64,000 nucleotides of DNA from Rosistilla ulvae (GTDB lineage: Bacteria; Planctomycetota; Planctomycetia; Pirellulales; Pirellulaceae). The stretch lies in NCBI RefSeq assembly GCF_007741475.1, contig NZ_CP036261.1, positions 372,001-436,000 of the forward strand, read 5' to 3'. The stretch's first letter is position 1. Each line of letters begins with the position of its first letter. This document shows, piece after piece, positions 26,703-35,519 of the stretch. The translations under genes were made by a program, and so were the position numbers. The notes under the pieces are model-generated. The model made no database searches. It was given only the letters and a program-made list of their open reading frames with translations, and was not told where the DNA came from.

Positions 26703-29700
26703 ATGGGCAAAATTGGCGCTGAAGAGTTCGTTGAACGGTGGAAAGATTCCGGCGGCGCGGAACTCGCGAATTCGCAATCGTTTCTCAAAGAGCTGTGCGA
26801 CCTCCTGGACGTCCCCCATCCAGAACCGACGAAAAGCGAGTCGGACGCGAACACGTACGTTTTTGAAAAGGCGGTGGAGTTCAACAACGGTGACGGCACC
26901 GTCAGTTTTGGCCGCGTTGACCTGTATCGCGCGGGTTGCTTTGTGTTGGAATCAAAGCAAGGGAGCGAGCGCCGGTCCGCTGAGCAAAGCGAAGCCCTTG
27001 CAACGACAACACGAACCGCGAAAAAGTTGGGTGGGACGGCAAAACGTGGCACCCCTGCCTGGGATCGGGCCATGCAGGCAGCCCGCAAACAGGCGGAGGG
27101 CTATGCCAAGGCGATCCCCGATGAGTGGCCGCCGTTCTTGGTCGTCGTCGACGTCGGTAACTGCTTCGACTTGTACTCCGACTTCAGCGGTACCGGCAAG
27201 AATTATGTGCCGTTTCCCGACCCACGCAGCTACCGTATTGCCCTGAACCGGCTGCATGAAGAAACGGTCCGCGATACGCTTCGGTTGCTTTGGACCGATC
27301 CCTATTCGCTCGATCCAAGCAAGCAGTCCGCCGATGTCACTCGCGACATTGCGACCCGGTTAGCCAAGCTCGCTAAGAGTTTGGAATCCGAACACGACGC
27401 CGAAACCGTGGCTGGCTTCCTGATGCGATGTCTGTTCACGATGTTCGCCGAAGATGTCGAATTGATCCGCAAAGACTCGTTCACCGAATTACTGTTGAGT
27501 CTGCGATTCGAGCCACAGAACTTCAAGCCGATGGTCGAATCACTCTGGGAAGCGATGGACGAAGGAAAATTCTCGACGATCCTGCGCGAGAAGGTGCCTC
27601 GATTCAACGGCAAGTTTTTCAAAGATCGAGCTGCCCTTGCGCTGAACAAGGATCAAGTCGAATTGTTGCTCGAAGCGGCCGAACACAAATGGGATCTGGT
27701 CGAACCGGCGATCTTTGGCACCCTGTTGGAACGCGCCCTCGATCCGGTCGAACGTCATAAGCTCGGTGCCCACTACACGCCGAGGGCCTACGTCGAGCGT
27801 TTGGTGATGCCAACGATCATCGAACCGCTGCGGGAAAAATGGGAGGCGACGTATGCGGCGGCGATTCAATTGCACGAAGAGGGCAAGGGGAAGGATGCAG
27901 TCAAGTTGCTGCGTGATTTCCACGGGGAGCTGTGTGAGACGCGGGTTCTGGACCCGGCCTGTGGTAGCGGCAATTTCTTGTACGTTTCGATGGAGTTGAT
28001 GAAGCGGCTTGAAGGCGAAGTGGTCAGCGCCATGGCCAGCTTTGGCGACGACGTATTGCCCGGTATCACGATCGACCCGCACCAGTTCTTGGGGATCGAG
28101 ATCAACCCTCGCGCGGCAGCTTTGGCCGAATTGGTGTTATGGATTGGTTTCATCCAGTGGCATCGGCGAACGAGAAATGAAGTCACTCCGCCTGAACCCA
28201 TCCTGAAGAACTACGAAAACATCGAGTGCCGCGATGCGATCTTGGATTGGGACGGCATCGAGCCTGTCACTGACGACGACGGCAACCCCGTCACTCGCTG
28301 GGACGGTCGCACGACGAAGCAGCACCCGGTTACCGGCGAAGAAGTCCCCGACGAAGGCGCCCGCGTCCAAGAGCTGCGTTACATCAATCCGCAAAAAGCT
28401 GAGTGGCCGGAAGCGGATTACATCGTCGGGAATCCGCCGTTTGTCGGCAACAAGCGTATGAGGGAGGTACTTGGCGAAGGGTATACTAAAACACTTCGTG
28501 CTGCGTACAACGAAGTTCCAGAAAGCGCTGACTACGTGATGTTCTGGTGGAGTCGATCATCGCAAATCGTAGGTGCGGAAAGAGCCTGCCATTTTGGGCT
28601 CATCACTACGAATAGCTTGACCCAAACTTTTAACAACAGAGTTGTCAGGAAACGGCTGACTGAAGATGGCAATTCGCTAATCTTTGCGGTCCCTGATCAC
28701 CCTTGGGTTGATTCGACTGACGGGGCACAAGTCCGAATTGCGATGACAGTAGTTGGACACGGTGAAAAAAACGGACAACTCGCCACTGTGTGCGACGAGG
28801 AACTGGGAACTGTGGAATCTCCGCAGGAAAGACTTGATCAACTATACGGAATGATTTCATCAGGTTTACGGATCGGATTCGATGCCGCTTCATTGCTAAA
28901 GCTGGAAGCAAATCAAAGTATTGCCTGCCCAGGTGTTCAACTTTCAGGTCAAGGATTCGTCGTAGACGCGGATCAAGTCGCATCATTTGTCGAACGAACG
29001 AGGAATGACCTTGTGCGTCCGTACGTAACTGGACGCGACATTTCTCAGCAAAGGCGAGAAAGCTACGTGGTGGACGCATTCGGACTTGAGGTGAGCGAAT
29101 TGAGATCGAAATACTCGGATGCTTATCAGCATCTTTTGGTTTCGGTAAAGCCCCAGCGAGATCAGAATCCTCGAGCAAAGTACCGGGAAGAATGGTGGCT
29201 ACATTCTGAGCCACGCCGAAAGTTCCGAAAGTCACTGGATGCAATTGATCGGATGATAGTTACTTCACGCACATCGAGGCATCGTTGCTTTCAGTTCATG
29301 TCTACGTCTGTCCTTGCTGAGACAAAAGTACTTGTCATTGCATTGGCCGATGCAAGCCGGTTTGGTGTTTTGTCCTCGAGGATTCATGTACTGTTTGCAA
29401 ACGCTACAGGTGGATGGCTCGGTGTAGGTAACGATTCGACCTACAACCACAGCGTCTGCTTCGACTGCTTTCCATTCCCTGTCACCGACGACGTTACAAA
29501 GAAACGGATTGGCGATTTGGCCGAGCAACTCGATGCTCATCGCAAGCGGCAGCAGGAACAACATCCGACGCTCACGATGACCGGCATGTACAACGTGCTG
29601 GAGAAGTTGCGGTCGGGGGAGAAGCTGACCGCCAAGGAGCAGGCGATCCACGAACAGGGGCTCGTTTCGGTCTTGAAGCAGATCCACGATGACCTCGATG

Positions 29701-30134
29701 CGGCCGTCTTCGACGCCTACGGTTGGCCCCACGACCTGGAAGACGAAGAGATTTTGCAGCGTCTGGTCGACTTGAACCTCGAGCGCGCCGAAGAGGAAAG
29801 CCGAGGCATCATCCGCTGGCTGCGACCCGAGTTCCAGAATCCCGACGGGGCAACGCAAACCGCGTTTTCGGGCGACGACGGAAAGGCCAAGCCGGCCAAA
29901 AAAGCGGCAACCGTCAAAATCAAGAAGCAACCTTGGCCAAAGACGCTTCCCGGACGCATGGTTGCAATCCAATCAGCGTTGCATCAGCACGCTGTCCCCG
30001 CAGCTCCGGACAAGATCGCCGCATATTACACTCGCGCCAATAAGGCGGACGTAGCGGAGCTTCTCGAAACCTTGGCAGCCGTCGGCAACGTCCGCAAACT
30101 AGACGACGGCCGCTTCGCCGTTTACCGAGAGTAA
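26703..30134 (+). CDS. MmeI-like (type IIL) fused restriction endonuclease-methyltransferase
   Basis: 1143 residues from ATG 26703 (MGKIGAEEFVERW); a TTG at 26628 is also in frame but adds unlike sequence. The N-terminal nuclease has the PD-(D/E)xK pattern Asp73-x9-Glu83-x-Lys85 (DLYRAGCFVLESK), the same spacing as in MmeI. A helical linker follows, then an N6-adenine methyltransferase with motif I DPACGSGNF at 417 and motif IV NPPF at 577. A target-recognition domain and a C-terminal helical/winged region complete it. Such single-chain enzymes cut beside their site and methylate one strand, with no partner genes. No frameshift was seen, so it should be active. It is likely phage-defence cargo of the island. 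Confidence 0.92.
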   Translation: MGKIGAEEFVERWKDSGGAELANSQSFLKELCDLLDVPHPEPTKSESDANTYVFEKAVEFNNGDGTVSFGRVDLYRAGCFVLESKQGSERRSAEQSEALATTTRTAKKLGGTAKRGTPAWDRAMQAARKQAEGYAKAIPDEWPPFLVVVDVGNCFDLYSDFSGTGKNYVPFPDPRSYRIALNRLHEETVRDTLRLLWTDPYSLDPSKQSADVTRDIATRLAKLAKSLESEHDAETVAGFLMRCLFTMFAEDVELIRKDSFTELLLSLRFEPQNFKPMVESLWEAMDEGKFSTILREKVPRFNGKFFKDRAALALNKDQVELLLEAAEHKWDLVEPAIFGTLLERALDPVERHKLGAHYTPRAYVERLVMPTIIEPLREKWEATYAAAIQLHEEGKGKDAVKLLRDFHGELCETRVLDPACGSGNFLYVSMELMKRLEGEVVSAMASFGDDVLPGITIDPHQFLGIEINPRAAALAELVLWIGFIQWHRRTRNEVTPPEPILKNYENIECRDAILDWDGIEPVTDDDGNPVTRWDGRTTKQHPVTGEEVPDEGARVQELRYINPQKAEWPEADYIVGNPPFVGNKRMREVLGEGYTKTLRAAYNEVPESADYVMFWWSRSSQIVGAERACHFGLITTNSLTQTFNNRVVRKRLTEDGNSLIFAVPDHPWVDSTDGAQVRIAMTVVGHGEKNGQLATVCDEELGTVESPQERLDQLYGMISSGLRIGFDAASLLKLEANQSIACPGVQLSGQGFVVDADQVASFVERTRNDLVRPYVTGRDISQQRRESYVVDAFGLEVSELRSKYSDAYQHLLVSVKPQRDQNPRAKYREEWWLHSEPRRKFRKSLDAIDRMIVTSRTSRHRCFQFMSTSVLAETKVLVIALADASRFGVLSSRIHVLFANATGGWLGVGNDSTYNHSVCFDCFPFPVTDDVTKKRIGDLAEQLDAHRKRQQEQHPTLTMTGMYNVLEKLRSGEKLTAKEQAIHEQGLVSVLKQIHDDLDAAVFDAYGWPHDLEDEEILQRLVDLNLERAEEESRGIIRWLRPEFQNPDGATQTAFSGDDGKAKPAKKAATVKIKKQPWPKTLPGRMVAIQSALHQHAVPAAPDKIAAYYTRANKADVAELLETLAAVGNVRKLDDGRFAVYRE

Positions 30135-30197
30135 AAACGCTGGTGGGACGAGATTGCATTCGAGTGAACGTTAAAAATCGAATACGAAAGGGCTGAA

Positions 30198-30483
30198 ATG
30201 AAACTGGAAGATTTTGTTGCAGAGACACTCAAGGAAATCGCTTGCGGCGTAAAAAAATGCTGGTGAGGACCTCAAAAGGAATGGTGCTGGCATCCAATAT
30301 GGCAAAGCACAGAATGTCGAATTTGACGTTGCAGTCACAACAACGGAGGGAACTAAGACTCAGGGAGGAATCGGAGTTTTTGTTGGTGCGGTCGGGCTTG
30401 GTAGTAAGGGGCAATCTGAAGCAACGAATCAGTACGCTAATCGCATCAAATTCATCGTTCCTTTATTGCTGCCCAAGGTTTGA
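30198..30483 (+). pseudogene. Small gene frameshifted in an A7 tract (resembles trypco2-like proteins)
   Basis: From ATG 30198 the frame reads MKLEDFVAETLKEIACGVKK and meets TGA just after seven A residues (30251-30257). Removing one A gives an uninterrupted 94-residue protein to TGA 30483, with NVEFDVAVTTTEG, GGIGVFVGAVGLGSKG and the ending IKFIVPLLLP. This is a widespread small-protein layout (N-terminal helix ETLxxIxxGV, then beta strands), similar to trypsin-co-occurring domain proteins found in conflict systems; the family name is tentative. It begins 63 bp after the restriction-modification gene. The shift may be decay, phase variation or a sequencing error. Confidence 0.65.
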
Positions 30484-30865
30484 TCTTCAATGCTTCGCTC
30501 ACGCCGCGCTCCGCGTCTTCGCAATACTGCATGACCGAAAAGACGGACTTCAGCCCGGCAAGCCGCTGTTGTGGCGAGCCGGAAATCATCGAAGCGGCCC
30601 ACAACGCAACCAGATGCTCTTTGGATCCAATCGCCTGAATTAAGGCGTTCAGGAACGCTGTAACGTCCCTGTGGTCCCTGATGGCTCGCAGACCCGCTGA
30701 CAACGCTTTCTTCTCGTCTCTCTTGGTCAAACCACGCCTCGCAAATCGCATTGCTCTCGCGTGGCAATCGTCGCACAGCGTGTGTCGTTCATCGCCGCCC
30801 GATCGCCGCAAGCGGAACCGTTCAGGCGGCAATTGCAGTAGACACCCGGAGCATTCGCGAGTCAT
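30452..30865 (-). CDS. Hypothetical protein with a four-Cys zinc ribbon
   Basis: 137 residues from ATG 30865. The N-terminus has CSGCLLQLPPERF, then CDDCHARAMRFARRG: two CxxC pairs 22 residues apart, as in the zinc ribbons that open phage HNH/endonuclease VII-like proteins. The His/Asn nuclease residues themselves are not evident. The C-terminal half is helical and unrecognised. It is convergent with the frameshifted small gene and overlaps its 3' end by 32 bp. Possibly a phage-type DNA-binding protein. Confidence 0.5.
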   Translation of the reverse strand: MTRECSGCLLQLPPERFRLRRSGGDERHTLCDDCHARAMRFARRGLTKRDEKKALSAGLRAIRDHRDVTAFLNALIQAIGSKEHLVALWAASMISGSPQQRLAGLKSVFSVMQYCEDAERGVSEALKIKPWAAIKER

Positions 30866-31184
30866 AGAAGTGGACGCTTGGGGAACATGCACGGCGTGGT
30901 CTATCCGGCGCAAAAACAGAAAAAAATTGCTCCTCCCGCGCGCGTGCGCGTAGGTACCTAGTGTAGCACCCTAGGGTAGGCAGAGGGAACCGTTGTCGTG
31001 CGGCTTGTTGGCCGACAGCTTCCCCCCCCCGCCCCACGATTCAACGGTACTTGCCCCCCGCGAAGCGATCCCCAGAATCGAAGCATGGGCAGACGGTTAG
31101 CTCCCGCCGTCGATCGACTCGCGTTGCCTTTCACCTTGGGCCGCGCGAGCCGATCGGCCCTTTCTAAATCGAAGGTTGATACTG
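30866..31184. other. Divergent promoter region with palindromic segment
   Basis: About 320 bp between divergent genes. It holds alternating gcgcgcgtgcgcg, the palindrome taggtaccta (about 30952-30961), a nearby ccctaggg and a run of nine C residues near 31023. An island replication origin or operator could lie here; no proof is visible. Confidence 0.35.
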
Positions 31185-31883
31185 ATGGCGACTTTTGACG
31201 AACGGTTCGAAAGTGAGACGGATTGGCGTGACTATATCAACGCCGAGATATTGCCCCGTTTCGACGATGAAGTTGCCAAGTTGTTGGCAATAAAGGACCT
31301 TCGGGAGGCTGCGACGCAATCGGAGTTGATGCTAAACGCCCTCGCTGATGCGTTTCTTGTTGAGGCAGAATGGTGGCGAGGGACGTTGCCTGGCCGAGAA
31401 GTCATCATTGCGCAGCTCGATTTACTTGACGTTAGCGACGATGTTATCGGCTCTTTTCATGACTTGATCGCAGCGTTGAGTCAGCTTGCTGCCTCTTTTG
31501 ATTTGTTTCGACAGAATGGTGACTTTAGACCGCGTGATGCTGTGCGGCAGTTGCCAATCGTCCAAGATGCGATTGAGGATTGGCTTCGCTGGCGAGGTCA
31601 AGAGCTTCGTCGCGGTGTGTCAGTTAAGGCTGCTGTGAAAGTCATCGACAACGATGATGCTGAGAATTTGCAAAAGCAGTGGTTCGGTAGTGATGACTTT
31701 AAGAATAAGGTCATCGTTCCGATCGGTAAAAGTGAGCGGAAGGGCAAGCCGCAGCTGTATGATCTTTCCGAAATCGAGAAGTTTGCTGCGAAAAAACACG
31801 GCCTGTCGGAATCTGAAAAACGCCGCTATGCACAACGTTTTCGTGAGGTCTCCGAGATCGTTTGGGTAAAGAGATGTGAGTAA
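31185..31883 (+). CDS. Hypothetical island protein
   Basis: 232 residues from ATG 31185 (MATFDERFESETDWRDY). Mostly helical and acidic in the first 150 residues; the C-terminal 80 residues (FGSDDFKNKVIVPIGKSERKG, core VIVPIGK, then QLYDLSEIEKFA) resemble a wing/strand followed by a helix as in excisionase-like or MerR-like DNA-binding modules that read a residue from a config-like strand, but the match is weak. It is the first gene of the rightward block leading to the replication genes, so a regulatory role is possible. Not recognised with confidence. Confidence 0.6.
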   Translation: MATFDERFESETDWRDYINAEILPRFDDEVAKLLAIKDLREAATQSELMLNALADAFLVEAEWWRGTLPGREVIIAQLDLLDVSDDVIGSFHDLIAALSQLAASFDLFRQNGDFRPRDAVRQLPIVQDAIEDWLRWRGQELRRGVSVKAAVKVIDNDDAENLQKQWFGSDDFKNKVIVPIGKSERKGKPQLYDLSEIEKFAAKKHGLSESEKRRYAQRFREVSEIVWVKRCE

Positions 31884-31970
31884 ATTTATCCGATTTATCC
31901 GGGGCGAAAATCTGCGGCTCTAATTCAGTGACTTGAACGAGTTTTAACTCAACACTGAATCGGAGACTTG

Positions 31971-32180
31971 ATGAATGCGTTTGTTTTGGAGCGGCTTCTG
32001 CCGACTGGCTGGCGAAGATCGGGCGAATTGTTCTGGCGGTTGGAAGATGCAATGCGAGCATCTCAAAACGAAATTAGCGACGGCGCTCGCGCCATTCGCA
32101 TCTTGTCGGTGGCCATCAATCCCAATGCGATTGTCGAGCAACAGGCTCCTGTCGATGCTCCTGATCTAGCCATGACGTGA
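31971..32180 (+). CDS. Small hypothetical protein
   Basis: 69 residues from ATG 31971 (MNAFVLERLLPTGW). GGAG lies nine bases upstream (cggagacttg before the ATG). It is mostly helical with no membrane segment and no known motif. An 8-bp inverted repeat (attcagtg/cactgaat, about 31923-31960) just upstream may be an operator. It lies in line with the small genes that lead to the replication module. Confidence 0.5.
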   Translation: MNAFVLERLLPTGWRRSGELFWRLEDAMRASQNEISDGARAIRILSVAINPNAIVEQQAPVDAPDLAMT

Positions 32181-32298
32181 GCTGAGTTCTTGCATGAAAA
32201 ACGCCGCAGGTTGACGACATCGACCCGCGGCGACTGTGCTGATTCCGCAATCAGCGCTGCTGACATCCCGCACCGCACACACGAAACAGGACACCACC

Positions 32299-32541
32299 AT
32301 GATATCTCGACCGCCCCGCCACGGGCAACCGACTCTCCACCCCGATCGCCCGTGGCGAGAGACCTGGCTGACGGAATCCGAGCTGGACTTTGCGCGTCAG
32401 CAGGATGGCAACATGCAGCATCTAGGCCGGCTGATCGCGCGACGTGCCTACGAGGTGATTCGCCGATCGGAGGCCATCCTTACAGATGAGCGAGAGGGGA
32501 TTCGGCAGACGGCATCCGAAATTAGGGAGGCGCTCGAGTGA
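32299..32541 (+). CDS. Small hypothetical protein coupled to the replication initiator
   Basis: 80 residues from ATG 32299 (MISRPPRHGQPTLHPDRPW). A basic, proline-rich start is followed by two helices with DFARQQDGNMQHLGRLIARRAYEVI. Not recognised. Its TGA stop overlaps the GTG start of the next gene (GTGA), so the two are translationally coupled and probably act together. Confidence 0.6.
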   Translation: MISRPPRHGQPTLHPDRPWRETWLTESELDFARQQDGNMQHLGRLIARRAYEVIRRSEAILTDEREGIRQTASEIREALE

Positions 32542-32951
32542 GTACTCGCTTCGCAATCATCCCGGAATGCGTCTTCGACGAGCTAGCCGCCCGCAACATC
32601 ACGGCACGCGACGTTGCTGTATTTGCGGCGATGGCATTCCACGCTAATGCAGATACAGGCGTCTGCTATCCCGGCATGGACGTATTGTCGAAGCGCACCG
32701 GCATAAGTGACGTGCGCACGATTTACAGGGCAACCAAAGCCCTCGCTGATGCAAAGCTGATTTGCAAAATCGGGGGTGGATACCGCGATCGCGCTGCCAC
32801 GTTCCGGATCGCCACCAAGAGCGGAAAACCGAGTCCGGAAAGGGTGACACCAGTGGCACCCAATCATGCAGAAAGGGTGACATCTCATGCAGAAAGGGTG
32901 ACATCTCATGCAAAAAAGGGTGTCACCGGAGACACCCCAACAGACCAATAA
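32538..32951 (+). CDS. Phage-type replication initiator, N-terminal HTH part
   Basis: 137 residues starting at GTG 32538. Residues about 5-95 form a winged helix of the HTH_36 type found in phage and plasmid replication proteins (ITARDVAVFAAMAFHANADTG, then CYPGMDVLSKRTGISDVRT). Near the end a 7-residue unit HAERVTS occurs in tandem (21-bp repeats, 32865-32927). The frame stops at TAA 32949-32951 but stays open in the same frame to 33353, where a typical replication-protein C-terminal region follows. The original gene was therefore probably one protein. Confidence 0.75.
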   Translation: MSTRFAIIPECVFDELAARNITARDVAVFAAMAFHANADTGVCYPGMDVLSKRTGISDVRTIYRATKALADAKLICKIGGGYRDRAATFRIATKSGKPSPERVTPVAPNHAERVTSHAERVTSHAKKGVTGDTPTDQ

Positions 32952-33002
32952 CAGACCAAAGAACAGAAACAACGTCCGGCATACAAGTATGCGGACGCGG
33001 AT

Positions 33003-33353
33003 ATGGAATTTGCGAAAGTGATGTTTGAGCAGATCCGCAGGGTGATCCCTCGCGAGAAACCGCCCAATTTCGAAGCATGGGCAAACGACGTTCGCCTTCT
33101 TCGCGAGAGGGACGGTTTTGATCCCGAGGAAATCAAAGCGGTGTTCTGCTGGGCGAACGCTGACGACTTTTGGCGCACCAACATCCGAAGCCCCAGCAAG
33201 CTGCGAGAGAAGTACAGCGTTCTGCACGCAAAGATGCTCGCTGCCAAACCAATACCACAACAGCACGAAATCACCACACCGACGCCACGTCAACGGAGGG
33301 CACCCGCATGGCATCCACAGCAGAAGAAATCGCCGAATTCGAAGAATGCCTGA
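33003..33353 (+). CDS. Replication initiator, C-terminal part (separated by an in-frame stop)
   Basis: 116 residues from ATG 33003, in the same frame as the preceding HTH gene; one TAA and a 51-bp gap separate them. The region FEAWANDVRLLRERDGFDPEEIKAVFCW (core: DVRLLRERDGFDPEEI) with DDFWRTNIRSPSKLREKY is the conserved C-terminal module of phage replisome organisers, which usually contacts the helicase. Its last 46 bp overlap the start of the DnaB-like helicase gene. Whether it is made as a separate peptide or by read-through cannot be told. Confidence 0.7.
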   Translation: MEFAKVMFEQIRRVIPREKPPNFEAWANDVRLLRERDGFDPEEIKAVFCWANADDFWRTNIRSPSKLREKYSVLHAKMLAAKPIPQQHEITTPTPRQRRAPAWHPQQKKSPNSKNA

Positions 33354-34726
33354 TCGGAGCGATTTTGGTAGATGCATCCGCCGCCGGCCGCGCAATCGAA
33401 TCTGTCCGAGGCCGCATCAGCAGCGCGGACTTCACGACGCCGAAACCCAAAAGAGTTTTTGCAGCGATCGAAGCAATTTGTGAAGAAGACGATGCATTGC
33501 CGGACATCGTCCCAATTTACCAGCGACTGAAGGCCGACAGGAGCGTCAAGCCTGACGCACAGGTTGATGTGAAGTATCTCCAGGACCTGGCTGTTAAGGG
33601 ACTGGTCCATAACATCAGTTTCTACACGTCCAAAATCGTCGAGAATGCACGTCGCGAGAAAGTTCGGGGGATTTACCGGGCTGTCGGCATCGCACTCGAC
33701 AGCGGCGATTCTGATGACGTGCTGTTGCAGCGGACCGAACAGTTAGCCGCGATCCTGATGTCGACCGCTGGAACATCTAGGATTCGATCCGGATACGAAA
33801 TCGGGTTGAATGTAATTGATCAGCTCCGAGAGGCGAAAGCATCCGGAAAGGAACGCGGGCTGCGAACAGGGATCGCGCCGTTGGATTCCCATACGAATGG
33901 ACTGCAGCCCGGTACGTTAACCACGTTAGCGGCCCGAACGAGCGTTGGGAAAAGTGCTTTAGGTCTGCAGCTTGCCGACCAAGCGTGTCTGGCCGGGCAT
34001 CACCCGCTCTATATCTCAATGGAGATGAGCGGAGAAGAGCTAATGGGGCGTAACATCGCGAACGATACGGGAATCGATTCTGCGTTGATCGCTGGATGCG
34101 CCCTGGACGGTGCGATGGTGACAGGCAGCGAACTTGTTGAGATTCAGGCGTCCGTGGAACGATACCGGAATGCTCACCTTAGTATCTGGGATCCGCCATC
34201 CCGCACGATCACCGCGATGGACATTCAGCGACGGGCCAAGGTCATAAACGCTGAACGCCCGCTGTCGATGATCATTGTTGATTATGTCGACCTTCTGAAG
34301 CCGATCGCGAGATTTGGGAACAGGAGAGACATCGAACTCGGAGATTCAGCCAAAGCGTTGAAATCGATTGCAACGGAGCTACGAATCCCCGTTGTTCTGT
34401 TGGCGCAGATCAACCGCGCTGGGACCAATCGCGATGGAACAAAGAACGAAGCCAAGCCTGACTTGCAGCACATCGCCGACAGCGACCAGCTGGCCCGGGA
34501 CAGCGATAACGTTTGGATCTTGCACCGACCGCGACTCGATGAACCGGCAACGAGCCTGTTAATCCGCAAGCAGCGAGGGGCACCAGTGTGCGAAATCCCG
34601 CTTCACATGTCGCTGCCCCAGACGAAGTTCACGGAATTACCGATCAGCAGGCACCCGGAATACAACAGCGACTCGCCGGACGTCTCGATCGATTACGACG
34701 AGTTCATGGACTCCAACACCGTATGA
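33308..34726 (+). CDS. DnaB-like replicative helicase
   Basis: 472 residues from ATG 33308 (MASTAEEIAEFEECLIGAIL). It has the DnaB N-terminal domain (about 5-105) and the RecA-like domain with Walker A ARTSVGKSALGLQ, the YISMEMSGEEL strand, Walker B IIVDYVDLLKP and LLAQINR. It should unwind DNA ahead of the island's fork, loaded by the initiator encoded upstream, with which it overlaps by 46 bp. The open frame extends upstream to 33170, but the DnaB fold begins at the chosen start. Confidence 0.9.
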   Translation: MASTAEEIAEFEECLIGAILVDASAAGRAIESVRGRISSADFTTPKPKRVFAAIEAICEEDDALPDIVPIYQRLKADRSVKPDAQVDVKYLQDLAVKGLVHNISFYTSKIVENARREKVRGIYRAVGIALDSGDSDDVLLQRTEQLAAILMSTAGTSRIRSGYEIGLNVIDQLREAKASGKERGLRTGIAPLDSHTNGLQPGTLTTLAARTSVGKSALGLQLADQACLAGHHPLYISMEMSGEELMGRNIANDTGIDSALIAGCALDGAMVTGSELVEIQASVERYRNAHLSIWDPPSRTITAMDIQRRAKVINAERPLSMIIVDYVDLLKPIARFGNRRDIELGDSAKALKSIATELRIPVVLLAQINRAGTNRDGTKNEAKPDLQHIADSDQLARDSDNVWILHRPRLDEPATSLLIRKQRGAPVCEIPLHMSLPQTKFTELPISRHPEYNSDSPDVSIDYDEFMDSNTV

Positions 34727-34853
34727 CGATCCTTCGGAACCGTAGTGAATCGACATGTACCCAACTGATCCTGATGAAATGGCGGAACGGTCAAACGCCT
34801 TGCATCAATCTGTACTTTTGACCGGCAGCACTTACGTTTTTTGGAGAAACAGA

Positions 34854-35159
34854 ATGGCTATCAAAGAAGCTGAAATGCAATTGGTGCGTCAAAGTGGCCA
34901 GCTGGTCACGACGCTGATGGCAATGCAGAGATTGCAAGAGCAGATGACTGATGTGCAGGTTGAAGCGTTTGATAATTTGCAGGTGGCTGTTGCCCGGTTC
35001 GACAATCTTGTCGTTGGCACTGTGGAGATTCCGCAAGACTTCGATTGCGTGCAGGTAGCAGCAGACTGCGAGCGGCTTGCCCGAGAGCTTCAAGGTTCGC
35101 GAAGCTACATTGACCGGGCGGTTGATAGTGTGTTGGAGGATCCCGATGCGAGTGTTTAG
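34854..35159 (+). CDS. Hypothetical helical protein
   Basis: 101 residues from ATG 34854, which has a good ribosome-binding site (GGAG nine bases upstream). An in-frame ATG at 34755 would add 33 residues of unlikely sequence. The protein is predicted to be helical, probably a coiled coil (AEMQLVRQSGQLVTTLMAMQ, then RLQEQMTDVQ), and acidic at the end. Not recognised. The start of a Cys-rich peptide gene overlaps its last 14 bases. Confidence 0.6.
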   Translation: MAIKEAEMQLVRQSGQLVTTLMAMQRLQEQMTDVQVEAFDNLQVAVARFDNLVVGTVEIPQDFDCVQVAADCERLARELQGSRSYIDRAVDSVLEDPDASV

Positions 35160-35250
35160 TAGCTGTTGCGGCGCCAGCGGGCGGTGCAGAGATTCTGCCG
35201 AATGGTGCTGTGGCTGTTGCGGGAATGCCCGCCGAGTTGGAGGGCTTTGA
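35146..35250 (+). CDS. 34-residue Cys-rich peptide
   Basis: ATG 35146 follows a strong GGAGG eight bases upstream. The frame gives MRVFSSCC, then a Cys-rich middle with WCCGCC, ending GGL: seven Cys in 34 residues. It overlaps the 3' end of the preceding gene by 14 bp and ends three bases before the start of the excisionase-like gene, whose own GGAGGG site lies inside this frame. The tight packing argues that it is translated. It may bind a metal or merely couple translation. Confidence 0.5.
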   Translation: MRVFSSCCGASGRCRDSAEWCCGCCGNARRVGGL

Positions 35251-35253
35251 TCA

Positions 35254-35496
35254 ATGGCCGAGTTGACGCCTGCCGAAAAAACTGACATCGCTAAGCTTGT
35301 CGCGGCTGAGATTGGGCCGATGGTTGCCCAGGCGGTTGCCGATCTTCATCGTCCGAAGAGTCGCGAAGAGATGGCGAAGTTCCTTGGTGTCGGTTTGTCT
35401 ACCTTCGATAAACATGCGAAGCATTTGCCGACGATCTGTGTCGGTGGTCGAAGGTTGTTTGATCCATCGAAAGTGATGGAAGTGTTTGCAAAGTGA
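35254..35496 (+). CDS. Excisionase-like / HTH DNA-binding protein
   Basis: 80 residues from ATG 35254 with GGAGGG upstream. An N-terminal helix (TPAEKTDIAKLVAAEI) precedes a small winged-helix of the excisionase/AlpA type (SREEMAKFLGVGLSTFDKHAK, core MAKFLGVGLSTF) and a short wing with GGRRLFDPSKVMEVF. Such proteins bend the attachment site so that the integrase excises the element. It lies just upstream of the integrase gene in the same direction, with a terminator-like hairpin between. Confidence 0.75.
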   Translation: MAELTPAEKTDIAKLVAAEIGPMVAQAVADLHRPKSREEMAKFLGVGLSTFDKHAKHLPTICVGGRRLFDPSKVMEVFAK

Positions 35497-35519
35497 TTTC
35501 GTATCGTTACGATCAGTCT

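Noticed and set aside
31023-31031. C9 tract as a phase-variation site
   Set aside because: It lies in a non-coding gap about 150 bp from the nearest start, with no evidence that its length affects a promoter or frame.
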